Assembly (NCBI GenBank): GCA_016293225.1
Contig: JAEDEQ010000044.1
Span: forward strand, 1 to 16,629
DNA length: 16,629 nucleotides
Origin: Clostridiaceae bacterium
GTDB lineage: Bacteria; Bacillota; Clostridia; Oscillospirales; Acutalibacteraceae
Direction: 5' to 3'
Part shown: in pieces, positions 1-7,428 of the stretch
Position numbering within the stretch: position 1 is the stretch's first letter
Layout of the letters: every line of letters starts with the position of its first letter
The notes under the pieces: model-generated
What the model was told of the DNA's origin: nothing
Database searches by the model: none
What the model saw: the letters and a program-made list of their open reading frames with translations, nothing else
Position numbers and translations under genes: made by a program

Positions 1-1253
1 ATGTTGTCAAGCAGAGTGCTCGGGTTGACCTGAATGGGGTTTTCGCCGTCCTGAACTCTGTAGATATTGAGCTTGGTTGTGTAGTTGAACTGAACGTCGT
101 TGCAAAGCTCGTCAAACTTTGCGCGGTTCTCGTCAATATACTTTTTGAAGCTCTGAAGATTGTTTGAATTTGACTGTGCAACAAAGGTGTTGATCATTGT
201 GTTGAACGAGGTGTTGACATAGACCGCGTCCTTTTCGTGGTTAACGCCGAGCAGGGGATTCAGACCGAGCGCCGTCTGAAGAAGACTGTCGGTGTTGACG
301 GCCTCCTTTTCAACCGACATCGGGAAAAGCAGGAGCGCGTCGCTTTCAATCCGGTCAATGTAGCCGTTGATACCGTTGGAAAGAGCAAGAACAAGCGCAA
401 TGCCTATGATTCCGATTGAGCCGGCAACGGCGGTGAGGATTGTCCTTGTGCGCTTTGTAACAAGGTTGCGCAGCGAGAGGGTGAAAGCGGTAGCCATTGA
501 CATGGACGGCTTTTTGCCCTTTTTCTTTTCCTCCTCTGCCTTTTCCTTTTCAATTTTATAATCCTCTTCGGTGGGAACGAACGGATTTGAGTCGTCGATA
601 ACACTGCCGTCAAGGCAGCGGATAACTCTTGTTGCGTACTGAAGCGCAAGGTCGGGGTTGTGGGTAACCATGATAACAAGCTTATCCTTTGCAACCTCCT
701 TGAGCAGTTCCATAATCTGAACGCTCGTTTCGCTGTCCAGAGCGCCGGTCGGTTCGTCCGCAAGGATAATATCCGGGTTGTTGATGAGCGCACGGGCTAT
801 TGCAACGCGCTGCATCTGGCCGCCGGACATCTGGGTCGGGCGCTTATAGATGTGTTCCTCAAGGCCAACCTTTTTGAGTGCCTCAATGGCCTTTTCGCGC
901 CTTTCCTTTTTTGAAACGCCGGAGAGGGTCAGGGCAAGCTCAACGTTTGCAAGAACGGTCTGGTGAGTGATGAGGTTGTAGCTTTGGAAAACAAAACCGA
1001 TGGAATGGTTGCGGTAGGTATCCCAATCGCCGTCGGTGAAAGTTTTTGTTGACTTTCCGTTGATGATAAGGTCGCCGCTTGTGTAGCGGTCAAGACCGCC
1101 TATGATGTTGAGCATTGTTGTTTTTCCGCAGCCCGACGGACCGAGGATGGCAACAAACTCGTTTTCTCTGAAATTGATGCTGATGTTTTTCATCGCTCTG
1201 ACGGTGGTGTCTCCCGTCACATAATCTTTAACAATGTCTTTAAGTACCAGCAT
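1..1253 (-). CDS. ABC transporter, fused ATPase and FtsX-type permease (partial)
   Basis: The 3' part lies beyond the left edge; about 417 codons are visible. The N-terminal ATPase domain (residues 1 to about 220) has Walker A GPSGCGKTT at 38-46, Q-loop Q90, signature SGGQ at 143-146 and Walker B ending in ADE with catalytic Glu167, followed by the EPTGALD D-loop region typical of the MacB/LolD/FtsE group. A charged linker with EEKKKGKK precedes a hydrophobic segment (TILTAVAGSIGIIGIALVLA) that starts an FtsX-type permease, then a large extracytoplasmic region rich in polar residues, where the window ends. Such fusions export peptides, lipoproteins or antimicrobials, or act with a partner protein at the cell envelope; the substrate cannot be read here. 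The start is set by AAGGAGG inside the end of the upstream gene, and only 3 bases separate that stop codon from this ATG, so the two are co-transcribed and probably translationally coupled. Confidence 0.9.
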   Translation of the reverse strand, partial: MLVLKDIVKDYVTGDTTVRAMKNISINFRENEFVAILGPSGCGKTTMLNIIGGLDRYTSGDLIINGKSTKTFTDGDWDTYRNHSIGFVFQSYNLITHQTVLANVELALTLSGVSKKERREKAIEALKKVGLEEHIYKRPTQMSGGQMQRVAIARALINNPDIILADEPTGALDSETSVQIMELLKEVAKDKLVIMVTHNPDLALQYATRVIRCLDGSVIDDSNPFVPTEEDYKIEKEKAEEEKKKGKKPSMSMATAFTLSLRNLVTKRTRTILTAVAGSIGIIGIALVLALSNGINGYIDRIESDALLLFPMSVEKEAVNTDSLLQTALGLNPLLGVNHEKDAVYVNTSFNTMINTFVAQSNSNNLQSFKKYIDENRAKFDELCNDVQFNYTTKLNIYRVQDGENPIQVNPSTLLDN

Positions 1254-1256
1254 TTC

Positions 1257-3917
1257 TTACGCCTCCTTCTTAGCTGCTTTTTTCTCGGCCTTTTTGAGCT
1301 TCCGGTTTTCAAGATAGGCTTCAATCCTGTCGCGTTTGAATATTGCAAGAACAACGAGCGCAACCAGAATAAGGATTATCGGAGAAGCAATAGCCGCTTT
1401 GTTGGTTTTCTTTTCGCTTTGATAAATGATCTCCTTGTCATAGACAAACGGCTCGGTTGTTGCTGCAACCGCTCTTTCGCGGAAGAACAGCTTATAAAGC
1501 CATTCAATTGTTTCGTCGGTCGTTTGCGTTGCCATCTGGTCGCCGATTCCGGAGGAATACTGAGCGAACATATTGTTGTCCCCGCCGTCCTGCGGGGTCA
1601 TCATTGTGCTGAGGACCTTGCTGTTTTCGGGGTCCTTTGTTGCGCCGATGATGTAGCGCAGAATAGTGATGAGGACGGCTGTCTGATCGGCTTCAACTTT
1701 GTAGATTGTGGCGGTCTTTCCGGAATATGTGCGTTTGCTCTGAACCTTAACGAGCGAACCCATTCCTGCAAGCGACTTGAGGTCGGGCTTTTTGAGCTTT
1801 ATCATGTCCTTTGCAATTTTCGGTATCATGGCCGAAACCTTACCTAATATATCGGTCTTTTTCAGCTTGTCAAGGTCAAAGCCGAGCGATGAAGCGCTGA
1901 CGCCGAACGGTTCAAGAAGATCAAACAGCGGCTTTGTCAGATTGTCAATGCACTGGAAAAGCGAGCCGTTTGAAACAAAGTAGATGAGGTTCGGCATAAT
2001 GTCCGTCAGTGTGTAAACGGGCTTTTTGCAAATTATGTCAACAAGGTCAAGCACGGGGTCAAGCACTGCGCTGATAATTTTGTCGCTGCCCTTGCATTTT
2101 TCATACTGCCTGAAAGAAAGAATGTTTTTCTCCGGGCAGCCGAGCGCTTCAAGAATGGGGATAACCGCGCTGTTGTAGCCGTTTGTTCCGGGAATTGTGA
2201 TTGAGTTGAGAACGGTCAGCGCTCCGTTTGCAAAGAGCATTTCAAACACAGGCTCAAGCGGCATGAGAACAGCCGTCAGCGCGCCCTCAAAGTAATTGCG
2301 GCTGCCGCTTTTGAAGCAGGAAGCAAAGCTTTTTTCGCTGATGTTCTTCCAGCTGTATGAGCCGGAAAGATAGGAGGCGGCGCTGTAGTAGCCGCTTTTT
2401 CTCAGGTGACCGGCAACCGCGTCGGGACTTACCGAGATGCCGAGAGCGCCCAAAGCCAACTGAAGCTTTTCGTCCGAAAGGGCGGTGTAAAGCGATTTTG
2501 CAAGCTTTGCAAGGATATCGCCGGAATAAATTGTGTTTTTGAGTGTTGTTTTCAGGTTCTTTCCGTCGCCGAACTCAACCATGAATTCGCTGATAACTGC
2601 GTCAATTCCGTCAAGCACACGCTGATATTTCTCCTTGCCGAGATTTTGTGTGTACTGAACCTGAGTTGCGGAAAAATCCTTTTGCGTCCATTCATAATCA
2701 ACCTCCTCGCCCTTTTCGCTTGTGAGGAGGGTTACAAACATTTTGAAAATCTCGCCCGTGTCCTTTTTGAGGAGGTTTTCAAGCATCGGAAGAACGGACT
2801 TCATATCCTCATTGTCCTTTAAGAGCGCCTGCATTTTGTCTGCGTTGAGCTTCAATGTATCAATGAGCCATTCTGCGGTGAGGGTGAAGCTTTCGCCGAT
2901 GTTTGCGGTGACCTTTGAGCCGCTCTGCGTGCCGCAGGCCTTGAGGGCGTCAAGGTCAATTTCCGCAAGCTTGATATCGCTTTGCGCCGTCATGTCCGCA
3001 AGGACGGTGTTAATGTTTTCGCTGAAGTTTGTTGTGTATTTCTGCGGACTTTGCAGGAACATGAGAAGCGAGAGCATCTGCGAGCCGGAAAAAAGTGAAA
3101 CAAGGTTTCCGATATGCAGGGAGAACGGCTTGAGCAGTTCATCAACCGAGCTTTCAAGTCCGCCGTCTTTAATATAGTATGCAAGGTTCGGAAGCATTTC
3201 GCTCAATTTCATTGCCGGTCGGCTGAGAAGATCCTCAAGCATTGAAAAAACGGAGATTGTGATGTCCCAGACCATTGAGTTTTTGTTCCCGTCCGCCTGG
3301 GCGTAGAAGGTTCCCGGTCTTTCGCACCAGGTGCAGCCGAGCGCCTCAAGCATTGAAACAAGACCCGTTTCATAAGCCTTTGAGCCGTTTATGCGGATAA
3401 CTCCGACCTTGTATGTTCCGCCGCAGAGAACGGTGTAAAGCACATCGTTGAACGGGGCGAGCATTGCGGCCATTGCCGAGGCAAAGTCATATTTGTCATA
3501 GACGTTCCACCTTGCGCCTTTAAGGTCGTCCTCCGACCAGTCGAGCGCTTTTGAAAGCGGAGCTTGAACCGTGGGATAATCGGAAAGGTGCTTTGCAACG
3601 CCTGCCGGTGTAACGTCAATGCCGAGCCTTGCGAGGGTGTCGCGGCTTTCCCAGAGCGTGGAGTAAATTTTGCACAGCAGCTTTGAAAGCGTTGCGCTTT
3701 CAAAAAGCTTTTCGGTAACAAGGCTTGTGAGCGTTGTGTTTTCAAACGCCGAAACGGCGGACTCAATGAGCCTGTCGGTCTTTTCGGCGGCCTTTGCGGC
3801 GCTTTCGTTCGTAACTCCCTGCGGATAGCTCACTGCGGCAAGGCAGGGAGTGCAGGCGGCAAAAAGAACGCAAAGCGAAAGCAGCAGACACAGAAAGCTT
3901 TTTGCTGTTTTATTCAT
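1257..3917 (-). CDS. Exported, membrane-anchored protein with duplicated ectodomain, function unknown
   Basis: An 886-residue protein I do not recognise. It begins with a clear signal peptide (Lys residues, then a Leu/Cys-rich core, residues 1-28, possible cleavage after CLAA). It ends with one membrane helix at about 843-861 followed by a Lys/Arg/Glu-rich cytoplasmic tail, so the bulk should lie outside the membrane. The ectodomain is an internal duplication: residues about 61-270 match about 455-675, with paired landmarks LGIDVTPAGVAKHL / LGISVSPDAVAGHL, MLEALGC / ILEALGC and MLPNLAYYIKDGG / IMPNLIYFVSNGS. A weaker match appears to continue to about 415 and 825. The sequence is rich in Leu and predicted helix; I see no enzyme motif. 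C22 is preceded by FAA rather than a good lipobox, so a lipoprotein is less likely. The ATG overlaps the upstream MarR gene by 8 bases and has AGAGGTG before it. It sits between a regulator and an ABC transporter, so it may be a surface receptor or accessory subunit of that transporter; this is inference. Confidence 0.88.
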   Translation of the reverse strand: MNKTAKSFLCLLLSLCVLFAACTPCLAAVSYPQGVTNESAAKAAEKTDRLIESAVSAFENTTLTSLVTEKLFESATLSKLLCKIYSTLWESRDTLARLGIDVTPAGVAKHLSDYPTVQAPLSKALDWSEDDLKGARWNVYDKYDFASAMAAMLAPFNDVLYTVLCGGTYKVGVIRINGSKAYETGLVSMLEALGCTWCERPGTFYAQADGNKNSMVWDITISVFSMLEDLLSRPAMKLSEMLPNLAYYIKDGGLESSVDELLKPFSLHIGNLVSLFSGSQMLSLLMFLQSPQKYTTNFSENINTVLADMTAQSDIKLAEIDLDALKACGTQSGSKVTANIGESFTLTAEWLIDTLKLNADKMQALLKDNEDMKSVLPMLENLLKKDTGEIFKMFVTLLTSEKGEEVDYEWTQKDFSATQVQYTQNLGKEKYQRVLDGIDAVISEFMVEFGDGKNLKTTLKNTIYSGDILAKLAKSLYTALSDEKLQLALGALGISVSPDAVAGHLRKSGYYSAASYLSGSYSWKNISEKSFASCFKSGSRNYFEGALTAVLMPLEPVFEMLFANGALTVLNSITIPGTNGYNSAVIPILEALGCPEKNILSFRQYEKCKGSDKIISAVLDPVLDLVDIICKKPVYTLTDIMPNLIYFVSNGSLFQCIDNLTKPLFDLLEPFGVSASSLGFDLDKLKKTDILGKVSAMIPKIAKDMIKLKKPDLKSLAGMGSLVKVQSKRTYSGKTATIYKVEADQTAVLITILRYIIGATKDPENSKVLSTMMTPQDGGDNNMFAQYSSGIGDQMATQTTDETIEWLYKLFFRERAVAATTEPFVYDKEIIYQSEKKTNKAAIASPIILILVALVVLAIFKRDRIEAYLENRKLKKAEKKAAKKEA

Positions 3918-4392
3918 CGTTGTTCACCTCTTCTTTCCCGGACTGCGGAGCGTTGCTTTTTGCTTTTTCTCCGCCGCCCTTTTCAATCTCTATAATTTTA
4001 TTCATAATGCGCAGAAATTCATGAGTGTCGCTTTCACCTATTTTTTCCATCAGCATTTCCGAGTGGTGAAGCGCCTCCGTTTTGATTCCTTCAACAACCG
4101 TCTTGCCTTTGTCGGTGATTTGAACGATAACCTTTCTTTTATCGGCGCCGTTTGAAAGGCGTTCAACAAGGTCTTTGTGCTCAAGTGCATGAATGATTGC
4201 GGTGACTCTTGCGGCTGTAACGTCAAGGAACTGAGCAAGCGCGCCGGGCGTGCTTTTTCCGCCGGTTTCGCAAAGGTGGGCGAGCAGAATGTTTTCTCCC
4301 TTGAGCCTTTTTTGGAAAGCCCGAAAAGCGTCTGCACGGTTGATAAGCGAAAAGGTTGCAACAATGCTGTCAAGAAGGTCGTTTTTGTTCAT
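3910..4392 (-). CDS. MarR-family transcriptional regulator
   Basis: A 160-residue protein of normal MarR length. The winged helix-turn-helix spans about residues 45-96: recognition region ALAQFLDVTAARVTAIIHAL, then LVERLSNGADKRKVIVQITDKG as the beta-wing and following strand, including the Asp-Lys-Arg pattern usual in this family. Helices on both sides would form the dimer interface. The acidic, low-complexity C-terminus (from about 138) lies beyond the usual fold. An ATG 11 codons upstream is open, but the start chosen here has AAGGAGG 7 bases before it and the upstream one lies inside the operator, so the shorter form is preferred. Its stop overlaps the next start by 8 bases. MarR proteins usually repress their own operon until a small aromatic or toxic ligand binds; the paired palindromes on its promoter fit that. 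The ligand is unknown. Confidence 0.93.
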   Translation of the reverse strand: MNKNDLLDSIVATFSLINRADAFRAFQKRLKGENILLAHLCETGGKSTPGALAQFLDVTAARVTAIIHALEHKDLVERLSNGADKRKVIVQITDKGKTVVEGIKTEALHHSEMLMEKIGESDTHEFLRIMNKIIEIEKGGGEKAKSNAPQSGKEEVNNDE

Positions 4393-4399
4393 AGCTTTT

Positions 4400-4406
4400 C
4401 CTCCTT
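4400..4406 (-). promoter_or_regulatory. Ribosome binding site deciding the MarR start
   Basis: AAGGAGG on the minus strand, 7 bases before the ATG at 4392. It selects that codon over the in-frame ATG at 4425, which would lie within the operator palindrome and has no comparable site. Confidence 0.85.
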
Positions 4407-4414
4407 CCGCAAAA

Positions 4415-4456
4415 ATAGTTAACACTGTTAATCTTTTATTTAACAGTGTTAACTAT
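4415..4456. promoter_or_regulatory. Double palindromic operator, probable MarR binding sites
   Basis: Two 17-bp arms, ATAGTTAACACTGTTAA (4415-4431) and TTAACAGTGTTAACTAT (4440-4456), are perfect inverted copies separated by 8 bp. Each arm also contains its own 13-bp palindrome with a single central base: TTAACA-C-TGTTAA at 4419-4431 and TTAACA-G-TGTTAA at 4440-4452. Their centres (4425 and 4446) are 21 bp apart, two helical turns, so two dimers would sit on the same DNA face. The distal arm covers the -10 box of the MarR promoter and the proximal arm lies in the early transcribed region. This is the arrangement expected of an autorepressed marR-type operon. Binding by this particular MarR protein is inferred. 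Confidence 0.85.
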
Positions 4457-4480
4457 ATCACCGCTGCAGCCTCTTGTCAA
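4452..4480 (-). promoter_or_regulatory. Promoter of the MarR operon
   Basis: On the minus strand, TTGACA (4475-4480) and TATAGT (4452-4457) are separated by exactly 17 bp. The -10 box overlaps the distal operator palindrome, so a bound repressor would exclude RNA polymerase. Confidence 0.85.
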
Positions 4481-4615
4481 GGAAAAAAGAATTAAAATTG
4501 ATAAAAGTGCCTAAAAATCAATTATTAGATTTGTATAAATCGACAAAACCCGACAATCAGTTGAATAAAGGCTCAATCAAGCGTACCTCAAAGCCGGGCT
4601 GCAAAAAATCACCCG

Positions 4616-4644
4616 TTGTAAAATCTCTCAATAAGTGATATACT
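4616..4644 (+). promoter_or_regulatory. Promoter of the glycosyltransferase operon
   Basis: TTGTAA (4616-4621), 17-bp spacer, TATACT (4639-4644). The -35 box is weak and the -10 box good. Transcription would start about 30 bases before the first gene. The stretch between this and the divergent MarR promoter (4481-4615) is AT-rich and shows no gene or site I can support. Confidence 0.55.
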
Positions 4645-4680
4645 ATAAATTGATTACAATTCTGGATCCGGGGTGACCTG

Positions 4681-5382
4681 ATGATTTCCGTTGCACTTGC
4701 CGCCTATAAGGGCGAAAAATATATTGAGCAGCAGCTGCGCTCCGTTCTGCCGCAGCTTTCCGCCGGCGATGAAATAATTGTTTCCGATGACAAGCCCGGC
4801 GGTCAGACCGAAAAGATAGTCCGCGCGCTGATGGCGGAGGATCCGCGCATTGTGTATGTTGAGGGAAAGGGACGCGGAGTTGTTCAGAACTTTGTCAATG
4901 CAATCCGTTACTGCAAAGGGGACAGGATTTTCCTTTGCGACCAGGACGACGTCTGGCTGCCGAACAAGGTCAAGCGCGTTACGGAGGCGTTTGAAAGCGG
5001 AGCGACCCTTGTTCTTCATAATGCCTATGTTACCGATGAAAACCTCAACATAACCGATTATTCGTATTTTAAAACGCGCGGCAGCAAAAAAGGCTTTATC
5101 CGCAACATAGTCAAAAATTCATATATGGGCTGTTGCATGGCGTTTGATAAAAGCCTGCTCAGGAAGATTATGCCTATTCCGCGCTATGTTCCGATGCATG
5201 ACCAGTGGATAGGCCTGATGGGTGAAAAATACGGCAAGGTTGCTTTTATTGACGCGCCGCTGATTTACTACCGCATTCACGGCGACAATGTCACCGGCGG
5301 AAAAACGTCAATGCACCAGAAGGTTCTCTGGCGCAGATATCTGCTCAAGCGCCTTTTTGCGCGGATTGTTTTCAACCGGTAA
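4681..5382 (+). CDS. Family 2 glycosyltransferase, rhamnosyltransferase-like
   Basis: A 233-residue GT-A fold enzyme that should transfer a sugar from a nucleotide-sugar donor onto a growing surface polymer at the cytoplasmic membrane face. The nucleotide-binding start ISVALAAYKGEKYIEQQLRS (residues 2-21) is typical of GT2, with an SDD at 35-37. The metal-binding motif is CDQDDVW at 86-92, and the acceptor-side residues include HDQW at 173-176 and YRIHGDNVTG at 197-206. This set is common in capsule and cell-wall rhamnosyltransferases, but the sugar cannot be fixed from sequence alone. It is slightly shorter than many relatives (about 280-320) and has no membrane segment. GGGGTG lies a few bases before the ATG. 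It is first in a five-gene surface-glycan cluster; the next gene starts 23 bases after its stop. Confidence 0.88.
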   Translation: MISVALAAYKGEKYIEQQLRSVLPQLSAGDEIIVSDDKPGGQTEKIVRALMAEDPRIVYVEGKGRGVVQNFVNAIRYCKGDRIFLCDQDDVWLPNKVKRVTEAFESGATLVLHNAYVTDENLNITDYSYFKTRGSKKGFIRNIVKNSYMGCCMAFDKSLLRKIMPIPRYVPMHDQWIGLMGEKYGKVAFIDAPLIYYRIHGDNVTGGKTSMHQKVLWRRYLLKRLFARIVFNR

Positions 5383-5405
5383 AAGCACAGATAAGGGAGA
5401 AGAAA

Positions 5406-6185
5406 ATGAAAGATTACACCGTTTCCGTTTGTATCGTGACCTATAACAGCAAGAATATTATCGAAAGAACAATAAGCAGTATTCTTGAGCAGACAAAGGG
5501 CGTTCAGCTTGATTTCTATGTTGTTGACAACGCCTCGTCCGACGGCACAGCGGCTTTTGTCCGTTCGCGTTTTCCGCAGCTTTCCGTGCTTGAAAACCGC
5601 ACGAATCTCGGCTTCGGCGCGGCGCACAACAAGGTTCTGCCGCTTCTCAGGTCAAAGTATCACATTGTTGTGAATCCGGACATCATACTCAAAAGCAACG
5701 CAATCTTAAAGCTTTGCGATTATGCGGACGAACATGAAAACGTCGGTCTGCTTTCGCCGCAGATTAAATTTGACAACGGCAAAATTCAGCAGCTCGGAAA
5801 GCGCAATCCTACTTTCCGCTATCTCGGCTCGCACTGGTTCCACAAGGGCAGCGTTCCCTCAAAAACAATGATTGAATATTGTATGCTTGACCACCCTGAC
5901 AACGAGGTCTGCGAAATTTCCAACGCAACGGGCTGCTTCATGTTTTTCCGCACCGCGGCGTTCAGGGAGCTTTCCGGCTTTGACGAAAGGTTCTTTATGT
6001 ATCTTGAGGACTGCGATATTGCAAGGCGCGTCAGCGAAAGCGGAAAGTATAAGGCACTTTTTTATCCCATGGCGGAGGTTACCCACCTTTGGGAGCGCGA
6101 AAGCAAGCGAAACAAAAAGCTCCTTGCCGTTCATATCCGTTCGATAATTTCCTATTTCCTCAAATGGGGAATCAAAATCTGGTAA
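5406..6185 (+). CDS. Family 2 glycosyltransferase, WbbL-type
   Basis: A 259-residue GT2 enzyme distinct from its upstream neighbour. It opens with VSVCIVTYNS (residues 6-15), then VVDNASSDGT (39-48), NRTNLGFGAAHN (64-75) and the DXD-equivalent VVNPDI (88-93). A late FFMYLEDCDIARR segment (196-208) carries the acidic residues usually assigned to the catalytic base. These features match the WbbL/RfbF group of rhamnosyl- and related transferases in O-antigen, capsule and wall-polymer synthesis. No transmembrane helix is evident, so it should work as a peripheral cytoplasmic protein. GGGAG precedes the ATG. The next gene begins 12 bases after its stop. With two different GT2 enzymes, the polymer repeat or side chain probably contains at least two added sugars. 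Confidence 0.9.
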   Translation: MKDYTVSVCIVTYNSKNIIERTISSILEQTKGVQLDFYVVDNASSDGTAAFVRSRFPQLSVLENRTNLGFGAAHNKVLPLLRSKYHIVVNPDIILKSNAILKLCDYADEHENVGLLSPQIKFDNGKIQQLGKRNPTFRYLGSHWFHKGSVPSKTMIEYCMLDHPDNEVCEISNATGCFMFFRTAAFRELSGFDERFFMYLEDCDIARRVSESGKYKALFYPMAEVTHLWERESKRNKKLLAVHIRSIISYFLKWGIKIW

Positions 6186-6197
6186 AAGGGTATCGCT

Positions 6198-7310
6198 ATG
6201 AAAAGATTTCTATACCGTTTTTATGCGTTTTTGTTCAACCTTGCCGCCGCGCTTTTTCCGCTCAGGGAGAACCGCGCCGCGTTCGTTTCAATGCACAACG
6301 AGAATTTCAACGACAGTCTCGGCGAGGTTACAAGGGAGTTTGAAAGGCGCGGCTTTGAGTGCGTGCGCATCACCCGGCGCGACCTTGACGTAAATGTCAG
6401 GAATATTTTTCATGTTGTTGACTTCTTTTTCAGAAAAAGCCGGCTGCTTGCAACCTCAAAATATGTTTTTCTCAACGATAATTTCATGCCGGCGGCGTTC
6501 TGCAATTTCAAGCAGGATGCGGTCGTAACGCAGCTCTGGCACGCCGAGGGCGCGTTCAAGCGCTTCGGGCTTGCAATTTCTCAGCCGGAGTCTGTGCGCA
6601 AAAATGAGCTTGCCTGCAATAAAAAGCTGACCTATGCCGTCTGTTCGGCAAAGGCTGTGATACCTATCTATGCAAAGGCGTTCGGACTTAAGTACGGCCA
6701 GGTTCTGCCGCTCGGAGCGCCGAGGGCGGACTACCTTTTAAAAAGCGGAAACGCCGAAAGCGCACGCAAAAAGCTTGAACTTATCTATCCTGCGCTCAAA
6801 GGCAAAAAGGCCGTGCTTTACGCGCCGACATTCAGAGATACGAAAGAGGAAAACGAAAAGCTGCTTTCCCACTTTGATTTTAAGCTTTTCCAAAAAGAAT
6901 TCAGTGAAGAATATGTGCTTTTTGTCCGTCTTCATCCGCAGATACACGAAAAAGCAGCCGTGCCGCCGTTTGTTTTTGACGTAACGGATTATGCCGATGT
7001 GCGCGAGCTTGTGCTTGCCTGCGACGTGCTTATAACGGACTATTCATCAATATGCATGGATTTTTCCCTGCTTTCAAAAAAGACGGTTTTCTTTGCCTTT
7101 GACGAGGAGAAATATACAAAGGACAGAGACTTCTGCTTCGATTACAAAACCGGTCTTCCCGGCGGTATTGCGAAAACTACTGAAGAGGTTATTGAACTCA
7201 TCCGTGCCGAATTTGACGAGGAGAGGAACGCAGAATTCAGAAAAAGGAACTTTGATTTTCTTGACTGCTCCAGCGCCGCAAGGGTGGCGGACGCGATTAT
7301 CGGAAAATGA
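6198..7310 (+). CDS. CDP-glycerol glycerophosphotransferase family protein (TagB/TagF-like)
   Basis: A 370-residue protein with the hallmarks of the teichoic acid polyol-phosphate transferases. QLWHAEGAFKRFG at 112-124 carries the first conserved His (H115); YAPTFRD is at 208-214; RLHP at 244-247 carries the second His (H246); ITDYSS at 279-284 is the donor-binding loop. These enzymes move glycerol phosphate (or ribitol phosphate) from a CDP carrier to a lipid-linked acceptor on the cytoplasmic face of the membrane. The length fits a single-domain primase- or ligase-type member rather than a long polymerase such as TagF. The N-terminus is basic and amphipathic and could associate with the membrane. 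AAAGGG precedes the ATG. No TagO, TagA or TagD gene is present in the window, so linkage-unit and CDP-glycerol synthesis must be encoded elsewhere. The family call is secure; which polyol is used is not. Confidence 0.9.
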   Translation: MKRFLYRFYAFLFNLAAALFPLRENRAAFVSMHNENFNDSLGEVTREFERRGFECVRITRRDLDVNVRNIFHVVDFFFRKSRLLATSKYVFLNDNFMPAAFCNFKQDAVVTQLWHAEGAFKRFGLAISQPESVRKNELACNKKLTYAVCSAKAVIPIYAKAFGLKYGQVLPLGAPRADYLLKSGNAESARKKLELIYPALKGKKAVLYAPTFRDTKEENEKLLSHFDFKLFQKEFSEEYVLFVRLHPQIHEKAAVPPFVFDVTDYADVRELVLACDVLITDYSSICMDFSLLSKKTVFFAFDEEKYTKDRDFCFDYKTGLPGGIAKTTEEVIELIRAEFDEERNAEFRKRNFDFLDCSSAARVADAIIGK

Positions 7311-7349
7311 AGCGGCGCATTTTGCTTTTCTTGCGGCCTGAAAAGGTTA

Positions 7350-7378
7350 TTGTCAAACCCAAAAACCTGTGATATAAT
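7350..7378 (+). promoter_or_regulatory. Internal promoter before the polysaccharide exporter genes
   Basis: TTGTCA (7350-7355), 17-bp spacer, consensus TATAAT (7373-7378), in the 118-bp gap after the glycerophosphotransferase gene. I find no terminator upstream of it, so exporter genes may be read both from here and from the promoter at 4616. Confidence 0.8.
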
Positions 7379-7428
7379 GATAAACAGTTTTTTGCGCTTT
7401 TTTGCGCGCGGAAAATAGGAGGATAAAA

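Noticed and set aside
3895..3917. Lipoprotein signal in the 886-residue protein
   Set aside because: Cys22 is preceded by Phe-Ala-Ala, and Phe at -3 does not fit a standard lipobox. The protein also has its own C-terminal membrane anchor, so ordinary signal peptidase cleavage is more likely.
4496..4523. AATTGAT / ATCAATT inverted repeat between the divergent promoters
   Set aside because: Only 7 AT-rich base pairs across a 14-base loop in AT-rich DNA; expected by chance and lacking a T-tract for a terminator.
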